Shown here one piece after another: positions 1-7,044 of a DNA stretch of 10,969 nucleotides. The stretch is from JBKBXU01 sp046313675 (GTDB lineage: Bacteria > Bacteroidota > Bacteroidia > Cytophagales > Cytophagaceae): the NCBI GenBank assembly GCA_046313675.1, contig JBKBXU010000148.1, positions 1 through 10,969 on the forward strand, read 5' to 3'. The position numbers were made by a program, and so were the translations under genes. The number at the start of each line of letters is the position of its first letter. Position 1 is the first letter of the stretch. The notes under the pieces are model-generated. The model made no database searches. It worked only from the letters and a program-made list of their open reading frames with translations, and was not told the DNA's origin.

Positions 1-252
1 CTGCCCGTATATTCTCTGGTTTATTATTATTTTTTTATTTTTTCTTCCCGCTTTTAAACCCGTCTCTACAAAAGAAAAAAATCTTCCTAATCATTTTTTC
101 CCTGGGACGGGCTATTTCTCCACCCCATAACCTCTCACGAACTCTGGGAATTTTTAAACCCAACTATTATTGGTGGTTGGTCAGTGACGCAACCACGGAA
201 ACTTTACTGCTAAACCGACACTAACCAAGGAGGAGGCTTATCATAATATTCA
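1..252. other. Intergenic left edge, no convincing gene
   Basis: No recognisable gene, RNA or mobile element is visible. The first 60 bases are strongly T-rich. Frame 3 is open from the edge to a TAA at 222-224 (73 codons), but its first half is low-complexity Leu/Phe from the T tract and the rest matches no family I know. Two mutually exclusive inverted repeats occur: GTGGTTG (173-179) with CAACCAC (190-196), and TTGGTCAGTG (177-186) with CACTAACCAA (219-228, one mismatch). A purine-rich GGAGGAGG lies at 229-236. It resembles a ribosome binding site on the plus strand but has no suitable start after it; it pairs with CCTCCTC at 258-264. Confidence 0.4.
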
Positions 253-423
253 TCATTCCTCCTCTGCCCGGCCAAGATCCCCGCAGCATGGCCCTTCATG
301 AACCTGCTTCATCCATTCTTCCTGATCCGGAGAATTATCTTTTTTGCACCAGGTACAGTCTTTACCATTGGCATCATAACCGGTATCATTACAGGAAGGA
401 CATATATAACCGCATCCGGGCAT
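253..423 (-). CDS. Cysteine-rich zinc-ribbon-like microprotein, 56 aa
   Basis: This small gene encodes 56 residues, from ATG at 423-421 to TGA at 255-253. It has seven cysteines: Cys4, the pair Cys8-x2-Cys11, the pair Cys23-x2-Cys26, and Cys46-Cys47. The two CxxC knuckles, with the segment CPSCNDTGYD between them, resemble a rubredoxin-like or DnaJ-type zinc ribbon, so one bound zinc is likely. This is inferred from spacing alone. The C-terminal half is acidic (Glu/Asp, ending EEE). There is no signal peptide or membrane segment, so it is probably cytosolic. It is divergent from the outer-membrane barrel gene, and a perfect palindrome at 436-450 lies just upstream of its start. I do not recognise an ortholog. 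The regular CxxC spacing is what argues for a real gene. The antisense frame is also open, but gives nothing protein-like. Confidence 0.6.
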   Translation of the reverse strand: MPGCGYICPSCNDTGYDANGKDCTWCKKDNSPDQEEWMKQVHEGPCCGDLGRAEEE

Positions 424-435
424 AGTAATTTACTT

Positions 436-450
436 TTTATCTAAGATAAA
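436..450. promoter_or_regulatory. 15-bp perfect palindrome in divergent intergenic region
   Basis: TTTATCT-A-AGATAAA is a perfect 7-1-7 inverted repeat. It lies 13 bp upstream of the microprotein start (minus strand) and about 60 bp upstream of the barrel-gene start (plus strand). The 7-1-7 geometry fits a dimeric regulator such as a Fur-family protein, but AT-rich palindromes arise easily by chance. No convincing TAnnTTTG element accompanies it, so its function is unproven. Confidence 0.3.
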
Positions 451-509
451 TAAATTCTTTAACAATCAGGGAATCCTTTCTGTTCTTTAATAAAAACGTG
501 GGAAAGATT

Positions 510-1247
510 ATGTGGAGAGGGTTAATTTGTTTTATAACAGTACTACTACTGGGCTTTATTCCTGAAGCGAAAGCTCAGTTCCTGTTTGACTTTGAGGGAA
601 ATCGAGCATTTAGCGGATATAATAGAATACAGATACCTGGAGATGTGGGAACCAGGTTTGACGCCAACGATCTGGGTTCTTCAGGAACAACAACACTTAG
701 GTTCAGAGCAGGCTACAGAATTGCATGCAAGCATGATGTCTTATTCTTATATGCTCCATTTCAGCAGGAATACAGAGGGAGGTTAGGCGAAGATGTTATG
801 TTTCAAAACACGATATTCGATGGAGCTAATCCAACAAATGTAGCCTATACATTTAACTCATACCGTCTAACGTATCGATACTTCTTTCTCTGGGGCGATC
901 AATTCCGAATGGCTGCGGGACTCACAGGTAAGATCCGTGATGCATCCATTATGCTTTCCCAGGGAGATCAAATGGATATAAAATCGGATTTTGGGGTGGT
1001 ACCATTAATTCACTTGTATGCGGAATACAAACTTGGTGGACGTTTTGGAATCTTGCTTGAAGGAGATGGCCTGGCTACTCCTATGGGAAGGGCTTTTGAT
1101 TATCAATTGGCCATTCCTTACAGCCTTACAGAACACCTGACGGCACGTGTAGGATACAGAATATTAGAAGGTGGTGCAGATGTTCAGGAGGTGTACAATT
1201 TCTCCATGTTCCATTATGGATTAGTAGGTGCTTCGTATAATTTCTAA
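510..1247 (+). CDS. Secreted outer-membrane beta-barrel protein
   Basis: The product is 245 residues from ATG 510; a GTG at 498 would add four residues. I prefer the ATG because it puts a normal signal peptide at the very N-terminus: WR, then a hydrophobic stretch at residues 5-17, then a polar end PEAKA with likely cleavage before Gln23. There is no lipobox cysteine, so it is not a lipoprotein. The mature part is rich in alternating aromatic and aliphatic strands (for example SYRLTYRYFF and LIHLYAEYKL), with Gly/Asp turns, and ends in Phe after SYN. These are classical marks of a transmembrane barrel delivered by BAM. The size suggests an 8-10-strand OmpA/OmpW-like barrel without a peptidoglycan-binding domain. 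No specific substrate can be read from the sequence. It is convergent with the YihY-like gene. Confidence 0.75.
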   Translation: MWRGLICFITVLLLGFIPEAKAQFLFDFEGNRAFSGYNRIQIPGDVGTRFDANDLGSSGTTTLRFRAGYRIACKHDVLFLYAPFQQEYRGRLGEDVMFQNTIFDGANPTNVAYTFNSYRLTYRYFFLWGDQFRMAAGLTGKIRDASIMLSQGDQMDIKSDFGVVPLIHLYAEYKLGGRFGILLEGDGLATPMGRAFDYQLAIPYSLTEHLTARVGYRILEGGADVQEVYNFSMFHYGLVGASYNF

Positions 1248-1287
1248 ACGCTATGATGCTTTTTCCCTATTTGTAAGCATACACAGA

Positions 1288-2178
1288 TTAAGCACCAAAG
1301 GTCATAGGCGTCCATTCGGCATTGGGTTTCGGTTCTACAAAGTGGTTGTGAAACTCTGCATTCTTTTTGGTAAACTTAGCTCCTAAAAAAAGGATCAGGC
1401 AGGAATAATTTACCCATAAAAGTAGCAGCACCACAGAACCTGCTGCTCCGAAAGAGGAACCAGGGTCAAGGTTACCAAAATAAATTCCCATGCCAAATTT
1501 TCCCAGTAAAAACAGGAAGGCGGTAAAAAGTGAACCCATCCAAACACTTTTCCATTGAACACGGACATCGGGAAGAAATTTAAATAACATAGCAAAAAGA
1601 ATGGCTATGACCACCATGGAAACTATAAAATCAACCACAAAAAATAAGAAGTACAACATATCAGGAAAAACACTACGTAGCCAGGATCCAAAAGTAGCTA
1701 AAGCGGTCGTCACAATTAATGAAATCAGTAGGAGAAAACCAACAGCCAGAATTATTCCGAAAGAAATAATTCGGTCAATGGCAAGTTTTTTAATAGCGCT
1801 GGTTTCTTTTTTGGTCTTTACCCGCCAAATCCTGTTAAGGGAACGCTTCATAGAGGCAAGTACAGTGGTTGCACCAAAAAGCAATACTCCTATTCCGACT
1901 ACAGTCATAAGCACCGTGTTTTCCTCCTGATAAGCATTAGCTATCATCATTTGAACCTGATTAGCTGCATCTTCTCCTAAAACAATAGCTATTTGATGAC
2001 TTATCTCTCCTTCTACAGCATTTTCACCAAAAAACATACCTGCGATTGAGATTATAATAAGCAGAACTGCCGGAAGGGAGAAAATGGAATAATAGGCAAC
2101 TATAGCGCTTAGATCGAAAGGTTCATCATCAATGTATTCTATTACTGTGTTTTTTAGTATGGTAAAAAAGTTTCTCAT
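1288..2178 (-). CDS. YihY/BrkB family inner-membrane protein
   Basis: A 296-residue polytopic membrane protein of the YihY/virulence factor BrkB family, formerly misnamed ribonuclease BN. About six hydrophobic segments are visible, at roughly residues 26-50, 86-108, 136-162, 172-200, 212-234 and 243-267. Family signatures include the AYYSIFSLPAVLL segment (28-40), LNRIW (114-118), and the C-terminal SFGAAGSVVLLLLWVNYS run leading into LGAKFT (265-270). Length is typical for the family. The molecular role is not settled; transport or envelope functions have been proposed for relatives. It follows the lactate permease on the same strand after 80 bp and may be read through from it or have its own promoter; no consensus -7 element is seen in the gap. 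The last ~25 residues are soluble and non-conserved. Confidence 0.85.
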   Translation of the reverse strand: MRNFFTILKNTVIEYIDDEPFDLSAIVAYYSIFSLPAVLLIIISIAGMFFGENAVEGEISHQIAIVLGEDAANQVQMMIANAYQEENTVLMTVVGIGVLLFGATTVLASMKRSLNRIWRVKTKKETSAIKKLAIDRIISFGIILAVGFLLLISLIVTTALATFGSWLRSVFPDMLYFLFFVVDFIVSMVVIAILFAMLFKFLPDVRVQWKSVWMGSLFTAFLFLLGKFGMGIYFGNLDPGSSFGAAGSVVLLLLWVNYSCLILFLGAKFTKKNAEFHNHFVEPKPNAEWTPMTFGA

Positions 2179-2258
2179 AAAAGTTTAGTAAACGTTGATC
2201 TTTCAACCATTGTCTGCTTGCAATTGTTTTTGGGTCAAAAAAAGACCTTTACAGAGGC

Positions 2259-3746
2259 TTAAGAAAAAAAATAAAAAGAAAGTCCCACCAGAGAAGCCAC
2301 CGTAATGTATATTAACGAAGGCACAAAAAGCTGACGCAAAATATCTTTTTCTTTTCCTTCCAGTTTTACGGCAGCCTGCACCACCGCAATGTTTTGCAAA
2401 GCCAATGCATTACCTATTCCCGCTCCAATCAACTGCATGCCCAGCACAGCTGCACCTCCGGCTCCGATGGCAATTGCCGCAGTATACAACTCCGTTCCGA
2501 AAAGCAAATTAGAAACGGTTGCGCTGCCTGCAGCAAAGCTTCCGAAGGTACCGGTAAAGATCGCCAGTATAAGTAAAGAGCCTTCGGTAAGATAGGGAGT
2601 TGCTTTATAGATCAGGCTAAACTCATTTCCAATAAACAAAAGGTTCTGTGCCAGGGAAGCTATGAACAAAATAGCAAAAAAAGGTTTAGGAAGAACGTTT
2701 AAGGCATCCAAGGTCGCTTTTTTAACATCAACGGATCGGAATTTTTTTGAAAATACATACAGAAAAAAGGCTGTGGTTAAAAATGCCATTCCGGGTTGAA
2801 ACAAAGGAAACCTCCTGGTGACGCCAAACCATAATTCAAGTATATAAGTATAATTCATAAACAAGAACTTACCGGCGACCAAAAGGGCGCTTAGCAAAAT
2901 ATAAGGAAAAAAAGCAATCGCCATATCTTTTAAGGACACTCCGGATTCAGGTTTTCCAGAATCAGGTACAAGAAAACCAAATCGTATGGAAGCAATGCAG
3001 ATAAACAATCCTATAAGGCCTCCAAAAAGAGAAGGAAACTCAACCCCGAAAAGCGATAAAAGGAAATAAGGAATAAGGAAACAAAAGCCTGACAAAAGGG
3101 CAAATGGCAGGCATTCCCGGAAGTCTTTTTTTAAACTCCCTCCGTTCAGCCTTACTACAAAATAGAGAATAAAGACGGGCACAAATAATCCGGCAAACAC
3201 GTTTACGGAAGCCGCAAAAATACCTGAATCGGCCGCTGCATCTATGCCACTAAACCCGATTATTACCGGAGTGCCGACAGCACCAAAGGTAACTGCGGTC
3301 GTATTTGCCATTAAGGGAAGAACAACGGCCAAAAGAAGCGGAAACCCTAAAGAGGCAAGCAGTGGAGCAACTATCATGGCAGGTGTTCCAAAACCTGATG
3401 CGCCTTCAATAAAACTACCGAAGAGCCAGGAAAGTAAAATAGCCTGCAAGCGCATATCGGAAGTAACCTTATTTAAGGCACCCTGAATTTTCTCTATGGC
3501 ACCACTATCCCTGAGAAAATTTAAAAAGAAAATTGCACCAAACAAGATAAGGGCTAGTTCTAAGGCAATGAATACAGCATAGGTAAAAGGCACCAAAACC
3601 AATTCGGCTGAAAACCCTTTGGCATAAACAGACAAGGCTGCTCCTGTAACATAACTCGCAAGAGCAGCCTGCCATAACGGCCTTTTCAGTACAACCGTAA
3701 GGACAATCAGAATAGTAAATGGCAATAAAAAAATCAGAAATGCCAT
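2259..3746 (-). CDS. lldP: L-lactate permease family transporter
   Basis: A 495-residue inner-membrane transporter of the LctP/LldP family, which imports lactate (and often glycolate) with protons. More than ten hydrophobic segments span the whole length. Family motifs are clear: GSFIEGASGFGTP at residues 110-122, FGAVGTP at 154-160, and GSFAAGSATVSN at 402-413. The C-terminal region around GAGIGNALALQN (441-452) corresponds to the last conserved LldP block. It is somewhat shorter than the E. coli protein (551 aa), mainly in loops. The ATG lies 9 bp after the stop of the tandem universal stress protein, so the two are almost certainly co-transcribed. No lactate dehydrogenase (lldEFG, lldD) is adjacent here, so substrate specificity within the family remains inferred. 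Confidence 0.92.
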   Translation of the reverse strand: MAFLIFLLPFTILIVLTVVLKRPLWQAALASYVTGAALSVYAKGFSAELVLVPFTYAVFIALELALILFGAIFFLNFLRDSGAIEKIQGALNKVTSDMRLQAILLSWLFGSFIEGASGFGTPAMIVAPLLASLGFPLLLAVVLPLMANTTAVTFGAVGTPVIIGFSGIDAAADSGIFAASVNVFAGLFVPVFILYFVVRLNGGSLKKDFRECLPFALLSGFCFLIPYFLLSLFGVEFPSLFGGLIGLFICIASIRFGFLVPDSGKPESGVSLKDMAIAFFPYILLSALLVAGKFLFMNYTYILELWFGVTRRFPLFQPGMAFLTTAFFLYVFSKKFRSVDVKKATLDALNVLPKPFFAILFIASLAQNLLFIGNEFSLIYKATPYLTEGSLLILAIFTGTFGSFAAGSATVSNLLFGTELYTAAIAIGAGGAAVLGMQLIGAGIGNALALQNIAVVQAAVKLEGKEKDILRQLFVPSLIYITVASLVGLSFYFFS

Positions 3747-3755
3747 ACTGTAATG

Positions 3756-4598
3756 TTAAAAATCAACTTTATGGTGAAATGCCAACAATGGCACCTGAGC
3801 ATGATAGGCCATTTTCTTTGTAAGGCTTCGATCAACAAGTTTTTCGATAAACCCTCTTTTACGGGTTGACATCACAAGCATGTCAATCGGATTCTCTTTA
3901 ATGTATTTTTCAATACCGTGAGCTATATCATCATCTTCAACCAGGGCAACATCAATTTTTGGGTAAGAAATCTTTTCCCTCAAATCCCTAACAAACAACT
4001 CTGTAACTGCTTTTTGTATCTCTTTACCCTCATCCGATACATTAAGAATAGTTATATCTGCATCAAATTCCTTTGCAATCGAAGCTAAACGATGAATGTC
4101 GTGAATATCGGAATCATAGTAATCACTGGCATAAACAATGCTTCTAATTTCCTTAAAGACGGCATTTTTAGGAATAGCAAACACTGGGCAGCTTGCCTTT
4201 TCTATAACTTCTGCCGCATTGCTTCCAAACACCAGGGCCTTTACCGCTCCGGCTCCCTGCGTACCCATCACAATCATATCTGCGTCTTTCTCTTTGGCAA
4301 TTTCAATAACATCCGAGGAGGGAAAACCTTGTTTAAGAATATAGGAAGCGGAAATAGATGGATTCTTGGATTTGATTTTATGAAGAATCCCTTCAAGACC
4401 CTTTACAGCTCTATGTTTAACTTCTTCGAGTTCTTTCTCTACGAGCGTGTACGGCATATCGGTATTTACAAGCACAATGGAATAAGCATGAAAAACAAGA
4501 ATTTCAGCATCCATAACACCTGCCATGGCGACAGCATAATCCAATGCATGATCTGCATTTTCTGAAAAATCCGTCGGAAAAAGTAGGGTACGTTTCAT
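3756..4598 (-). CDS. Tandem-domain universal stress protein (UspA family)
   Basis: A 280-residue cytosolic protein built of two Usp domains, residues about 1-145 and 150-280. Domain 1 starts LLFPTDFSE with the nucleotide-contacting Asp10. It carries the ATP-binding signature G112-TQ-G115-x9-G125-S126, so it should bind ATP or an adenine nucleotide. Domain 2 begins SIVYASDYYD, but its corresponding loop reads STRKRGFIEKLVDRS and lacks the first two glycines. It is probably a non-binding, structural or regulatory domain. Tandem Usps like this are common in Bacteroidetes and often respond to oxygen limitation or metabolic stress; that is family knowledge, not shown here. It immediately precedes the lactate permease (9-bp gap) and lies 95 bp after the Kef-type gene. 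That 95-bp gap is AT-rich and has no clear TAnnTTTG element. Confidence 0.92.
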   Translation of the reverse strand: MKRTLLFPTDFSENADHALDYAVAMAGVMDAEILVFHAYSIVLVNTDMPYTLVEKELEEVKHRAVKGLEGILHKIKSKNPSISASYILKQGFPSSDVIEIAKEKDADMIVMGTQGAGAVKALVFGSNAAEVIEKASCPVFAIPKNAVFKEIRSIVYASDYYDSDIHDIHRLASIAKEFDADITILNVSDEGKEIQKAVTELFVRDLREKISYPKIDVALVEDDDIAHGIEKYIKENPIDMLVMSTRKRGFIEKLVDRSLTKKMAYHAQVPLLAFHHKVDF

Positions 4599-4693
4599 AT
4601 ATAAGATTTATGTAAAAGCTGAGTAAATCTAACTATAAGTTTAAAAAACTATATTGACTTTCCCTATTTCTACACATGATATTTATCAGGAAA

Positions 4694-6325
4694 TTATCCT
4701 TTCAACTTAGTAAGAATATTTAAAGCAGCATCAACAAATGGTAGAAGAATTATATCAGCTCCTGCTTTCTGCAATTGCTCTGCATCGGAATTTTTATGCG
4801 CTGTAAGTGCCACTTTGCCCTCATAATTATATTCTTTGAGGTATTTCAGTAAAGTCAGACTAACATTAACATCAGGAAACGTGCTAATGATAAAGCGTGT
4901 ATTTTTTATTGGTAAATGATCCAGCAATTCAGGATCCTCTACATCACCATACTGGGCATTTTTCCCCGCTTTTTGCCAACGATTTACAATGTTAGGATCA
5001 AAATCTATTCCCAGAATATTTAGTTTTTCAAGCTTTAAGCTTTCAGCAATATTGTCACCGTAACGCCCCAACCCAAAAATAATAACATCGATTTTTTGAT
5101 GTTCAAGTTTTTTTTGCATGGCTTCCCTGTAAGGAACCGTTTTTTCAAATGGCCTTAATATGGTAGACAACTTTTCAAACAAGGGATGGGAATAAAGGAT
5201 CATATAGGTAGACAAACCAATGGTTATTAAGCCTACAAGTGTAATTAAGCCTACCGTCTCAGAATCAATATGGCCGAGAGAAAATCCCAATGCAGCAAGT
5301 ATCAAAGAAAATTCGCTGATCTGAGCAACGGTAAGGCCGGCCAGAAATCCGGTCCGACGCCGGTAGCCCATCAAACCCATAATAGAAATAACAATCAAAG
5401 GATTTCCCAACAGTACAAAAAGAGAAAATAGTAAGGCCGGCCAGATCTGAGCGCCCAAAAGCGATAAATCAAGATGCGCCCCCAGATTAATAAAGAAAAA
5501 CAAGAGCAAAAAGTCGCGTAAAGAAATTAACCGACCACTGATCACTTCCCTGTATGAGGTGGATGCCAGGGAAACCCCTGCTAAAAAAGCTCCAACTTCT
5601 TTACTGAAGCCTATGTAATCACCCAAGGCTGCCAGAGTCACGGCCCATGCTATGGCAAAAAGAACCAGCAGCTCCTGAGACTTAGCAAGTTCATTAGAAA
5701 GGTAAGGCAATACAAACTTCATGAGCAGACCCAGGGTTAATATCATGATTATACCTTTGACAAAAACCACTGCCATAGCAGCCAACGTATCGTCCTGATC
5801 AGCGCCGGCTCCAAAAGCAGACAAAACAATCATTAATAAAACCACCACAATATCCTGGACAATCAGAAATCCAATGGATATCTGCCCATGCAAAGAATCA
5901 ATCTCTTTTTTGTCTGAGAGTAACTTTACAACGATAATGGTGCTTGAAAACGTAAGGGCGATGGCTATATAAAGAGCACTTATGTGAGAATAACCCAATA
6001 ACAACCCGATAAGGTAACCAAATACAGATGTAAAAATAACCTGGCCCATACCCGTCATCAAGGCAACCTTTCCGGTAGATTTTATCAGCGTAAGGTCAAG
6101 CTTGAGCCCAACCGCAAATAGCAGAATGGCAATTCCTATTTCAGCAAGCAAGGAGATTTGCTCATGCAGGGTTATAAGATCAAAGAAAGATGGCCCTACG
6201 ATGATACCTACGGCAATAAACGAAACAATTAAAGGCTGCTTAAGAAGCCTGCCTATTGCCCCAACAGCAGCGGCTATGATAAGTATTAAAGCAAATTCAA
6301 GAAAAGGATTTCCGGCAATTTCCAT
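4694..6325 (-). CDS. Kef-type CPA2 cation/proton antiporter with TrkA-N domain
   Basis: A 543-residue protein with two parts. Residues about 6-385 form a CPA2 Na+/H+-exchanger fold with 12 or so hydrophobic segments. These include the conserved VQD158 in the middle transport helix, FINLG (278-282), and QISEFS (335-340) typical of Kef/YbaL proteins. Residues about 410-543 form a Rossmann TrkA-N (RCK) domain with G418-L-G420-R-Y-G423, and an acidic Asp441 at the end of the second strand, which normally favours NAD(H). No TrkA-C domain follows. Such proteins exchange K+ (or Na+) for H+ at the inner membrane under cytoplasmic redox or nucleotide control. I cannot separate KefB, KefC and YbaL, so no symbol is given. 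The gene starts 24 bp after the truncated globin and probably belongs to the same operon. Confidence 0.92.
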   Translation of the reverse strand: MEIAGNPFLEFALILIIAAAVGAIGRLLKQPLIVSFIAVGIIVGPSFFDLITLHEQISLLAEIGIAILLFAVGLKLDLTLIKSTGKVALMTGMGQVIFTSVFGYLIGLLLGYSHISALYIAIALTFSSTIIVVKLLSDKKEIDSLHGQISIGFLIVQDIVVVLLMIVLSAFGAGADQDDTLAAMAVVFVKGIIMILTLGLLMKFVLPYLSNELAKSQELLVLFAIAWAVTLAALGDYIGFSKEVGAFLAGVSLASTSYREVISGRLISLRDFLLLFFFINLGAHLDLSLLGAQIWPALLFSLFVLLGNPLIVISIMGLMGYRRRTGFLAGLTVAQISEFSLILAALGFSLGHIDSETVGLITLVGLITIGLSTYMILYSHPLFEKLSTILRPFEKTVPYREAMQKKLEHQKIDVIIFGLGRYGDNIAESLKLEKLNILGIDFDPNIVNRWQKAGKNAQYGDVEDPELLDHLPIKNTRFIISTFPDVNVSLTLLKYLKEYNYEGKVALTAHKNSDAEQLQKAGADIILLPFVDAALNILTKLKG

Positions 6326-6349
6326 AGATTAAGATAAATAAAGCTAAAT

Positions 6350-6709
6350 CTAATAAATTCCCATCTTATATCGAAAAGCTGAAGCTATGGTAACAGCCCG
6401 GATCTTTACCATATCGGCCACCGGCCCTGAAAAAAGATCATCAATGGTCTGGGTAAATAAATGAACCCACTGCTCAAAATGCTTTTTTTCAACCGGTAAT
6501 CCGGCGTGCTTGGGAAAAGGTTGTCCCTTATACTCCATGCTACCTAATATAATGGAGGCCCAAAAATCATACATGATCGGAAGATGCTTTTCCCAATTTA
6601 CCTTCGAGTGGTGATTAAAAACGGGTGAAAGTATCGCGTCGGCGTTTACTTTGTCATAGAAGGAGTCGACAAAGCATCTGATATCTTCTTTGGTCTGAAT
6701 ATCCTTCAT
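6350..6709 (-). CDS. Group III truncated haemoglobin
   Basis: A 119-residue 2-on-2 globin of group III (trHbP), comparable to Campylobacter Ctb. Aligned from memory on Ctb, the key haem-pocket residues are present: Phe17-Tyr18 (B9-B10), distal His42 (E7) within NWEKHLPIMYDFW, proximal His68 (F8) within QPFPKHAGLP, and Trp81 (G8) in HFEQWVHLF. The group III hallmark FWASIILGSMEYKGQP follows helix E. It is a full-length cytosolic haem protein. Group III globins are linked to oxygen or NO handling and peroxide chemistry; which one applies cannot be told here. Its ATG is 3 bp after the cupin stop, so it is translated from the same message as the cupin, and the Kef-type gene follows 24 bp later. 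The gene ends in TAG. Confidence 0.93.
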   Translation of the reverse strand: MKDIQTKEDIRCFVDSFYDKVNADAILSPVFNHHSKVNWEKHLPIMYDFWASIILGSMEYKGQPFPKHAGLPVEKKHFEQWVHLFTQTIDDLFSGPVADMVKIRAVTIASAFRYKMGIY

Positions 6710-6712
6710 ATG

Positions 6713-7006
6713 TTATCTGATTAAAAGAAATTTTAAATCTTCCGTAGCTTTAACAGAGTGTATCAAGTCAGCAGGAATCTTAATTACCATCCCTGGAGAA
6801 AGTAGGGTGTTTTTATTTTCATACTCAAAACCCCCTTTGCCAGACACTACCGACAAAATGGCGTCTACCGGGCTTGTATGGGCTTTTAACTCATTACCAG
6901 CACTGATACCAAGCATGACAACTTTCGAGACACCAGTCAGAAGAGTTTCACTGGATGGTTTTTCTTTATAAAAATTCAGTTTAGCCGCAAGATTTTCCAT
7001 AACCAT
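6713..7006 (-). CDS. Small cupin-domain protein
   Basis: A 97-residue single-domain cupin from ATG 7006; a second in-frame ATG at 7000 would drop two residues. Cupin motif 1 is seen as G37NELKAH43TSPVDA followed by VVSGKGGFEYE, and motif 2 as PGMVIKIPADLIH83SVKA. Motif 1 has His-x-Ser-Pro in place of His-x-His, so the usual metal site keeps only His43 and His83 with certainty. Metal binding and any enzyme activity are therefore doubtful; it may be a sensor or ligand-binding cupin. It is the first gene of the cupin-globin-Kef unit, 3 bp before the globin gene. A TATATTTG promoter element inside a 35-bp palindrome lies immediately upstream. That coupling suggests a shared role under oxygen or nitrogen-oxide stress (inference). 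Confidence 0.88.
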   Translation of the reverse strand: MVMENLAAKLNFYKEKPSSETLLTGVSKVVMLGISAGNELKAHTSPVDAILSVVSGKGGFEYENKNTLLSPGMVIKIPADLIHSVKATEDLKFLLIR

Positions 7007-7009
7007 ATG

Positions 7010-7044
7010 TGCATGTACAAATCAAATATAGATTGGTACACGCA
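7010..7044. promoter_or_regulatory. 35-bp interrupted palindrome over the cupin promoter (candidate operator)
   Basis: Left arm TGCATGTACAAATC (7010-7023) pairs with right arm GATTGGTACACGCA (7031-7044) at 12 of 14 positions, with a 7-base AT centre (7024-7030). The palindrome is centred on the -7 element of the cupin promoter, so a bound dimer would block polymerase. The start site falls inside the left arm, so the repeat cannot act as an intact RNA hairpin; an operator is the simpler reading. The regulator is unknown. Confidence 0.5.
7023..7030 (-). promoter_or_regulatory. Bacteroidetes -7 promoter element (TATATTTG) of cupin-globin unit
   Basis: On the minus strand the sequence reads TATATTTG, an exact match to TAnnTTTG, 16 bases before the cupin ATG. 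Transcription would start near 7017-7016, giving a leader of only about ten bases. No TTG is found at the usual ~19-bp spacing; the nearest (complement of 7064-7066) is 33 bp away. The promoter may therefore need an activator. Confidence 0.65.

Noticed and set aside
3..224. Frame open from the left edge for 73 codons on the plus strand
   Set aside because: Its first half is Leu/Phe low complexity encoded by a T tract, the remainder resembles no family, and T-rich sequence is naturally poor in stops. A C-terminal fragment of a gene cannot be excluded, but evidence is too weak to list.
229..250. Strong Shine-Dalgarno-like GGAGGAGG on the plus strand
   Set aside because: No ATG, GTG or TTG follows at a useful distance, and the frame behind it is antisense to the cysteine-rich microprotein. 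Bacteroidetes rarely use such sites.
586..786. 66-codon plus-strand frame inside the outer-membrane barrel gene
   Set aside because: Same-strand overlap in another frame, with no promoter, signal or family match; the barrel frame explains the region.
1256..1280. ATGCTT/AAGCAT inverted repeat between the convergent barrel and YihY-like genes
   Set aside because: Only six base pairs with a 13-base loop and no T tract after the stem. Too weak to call a terminator, although termination is expected in this gap.
1601..1930. 109-codon plus-strand frame inside the YihY-like gene
   Set aside because: Antisense shadow of a conserved membrane protein; Lys/Thr/Ile-rich with no recognisable domain.
2233..2247. 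GGTC/GACC hairpin downstream of the lactate permease gene
   Set aside because: Four base pairs with the homopolymer in the loop, not after the stem; not a credible terminator.
4092..4565. 157-codon open frame on the plus strand inside the universal stress protein gene
   Set aside because: It is antisense to a clearly conserved two-domain Usp and has no family features.
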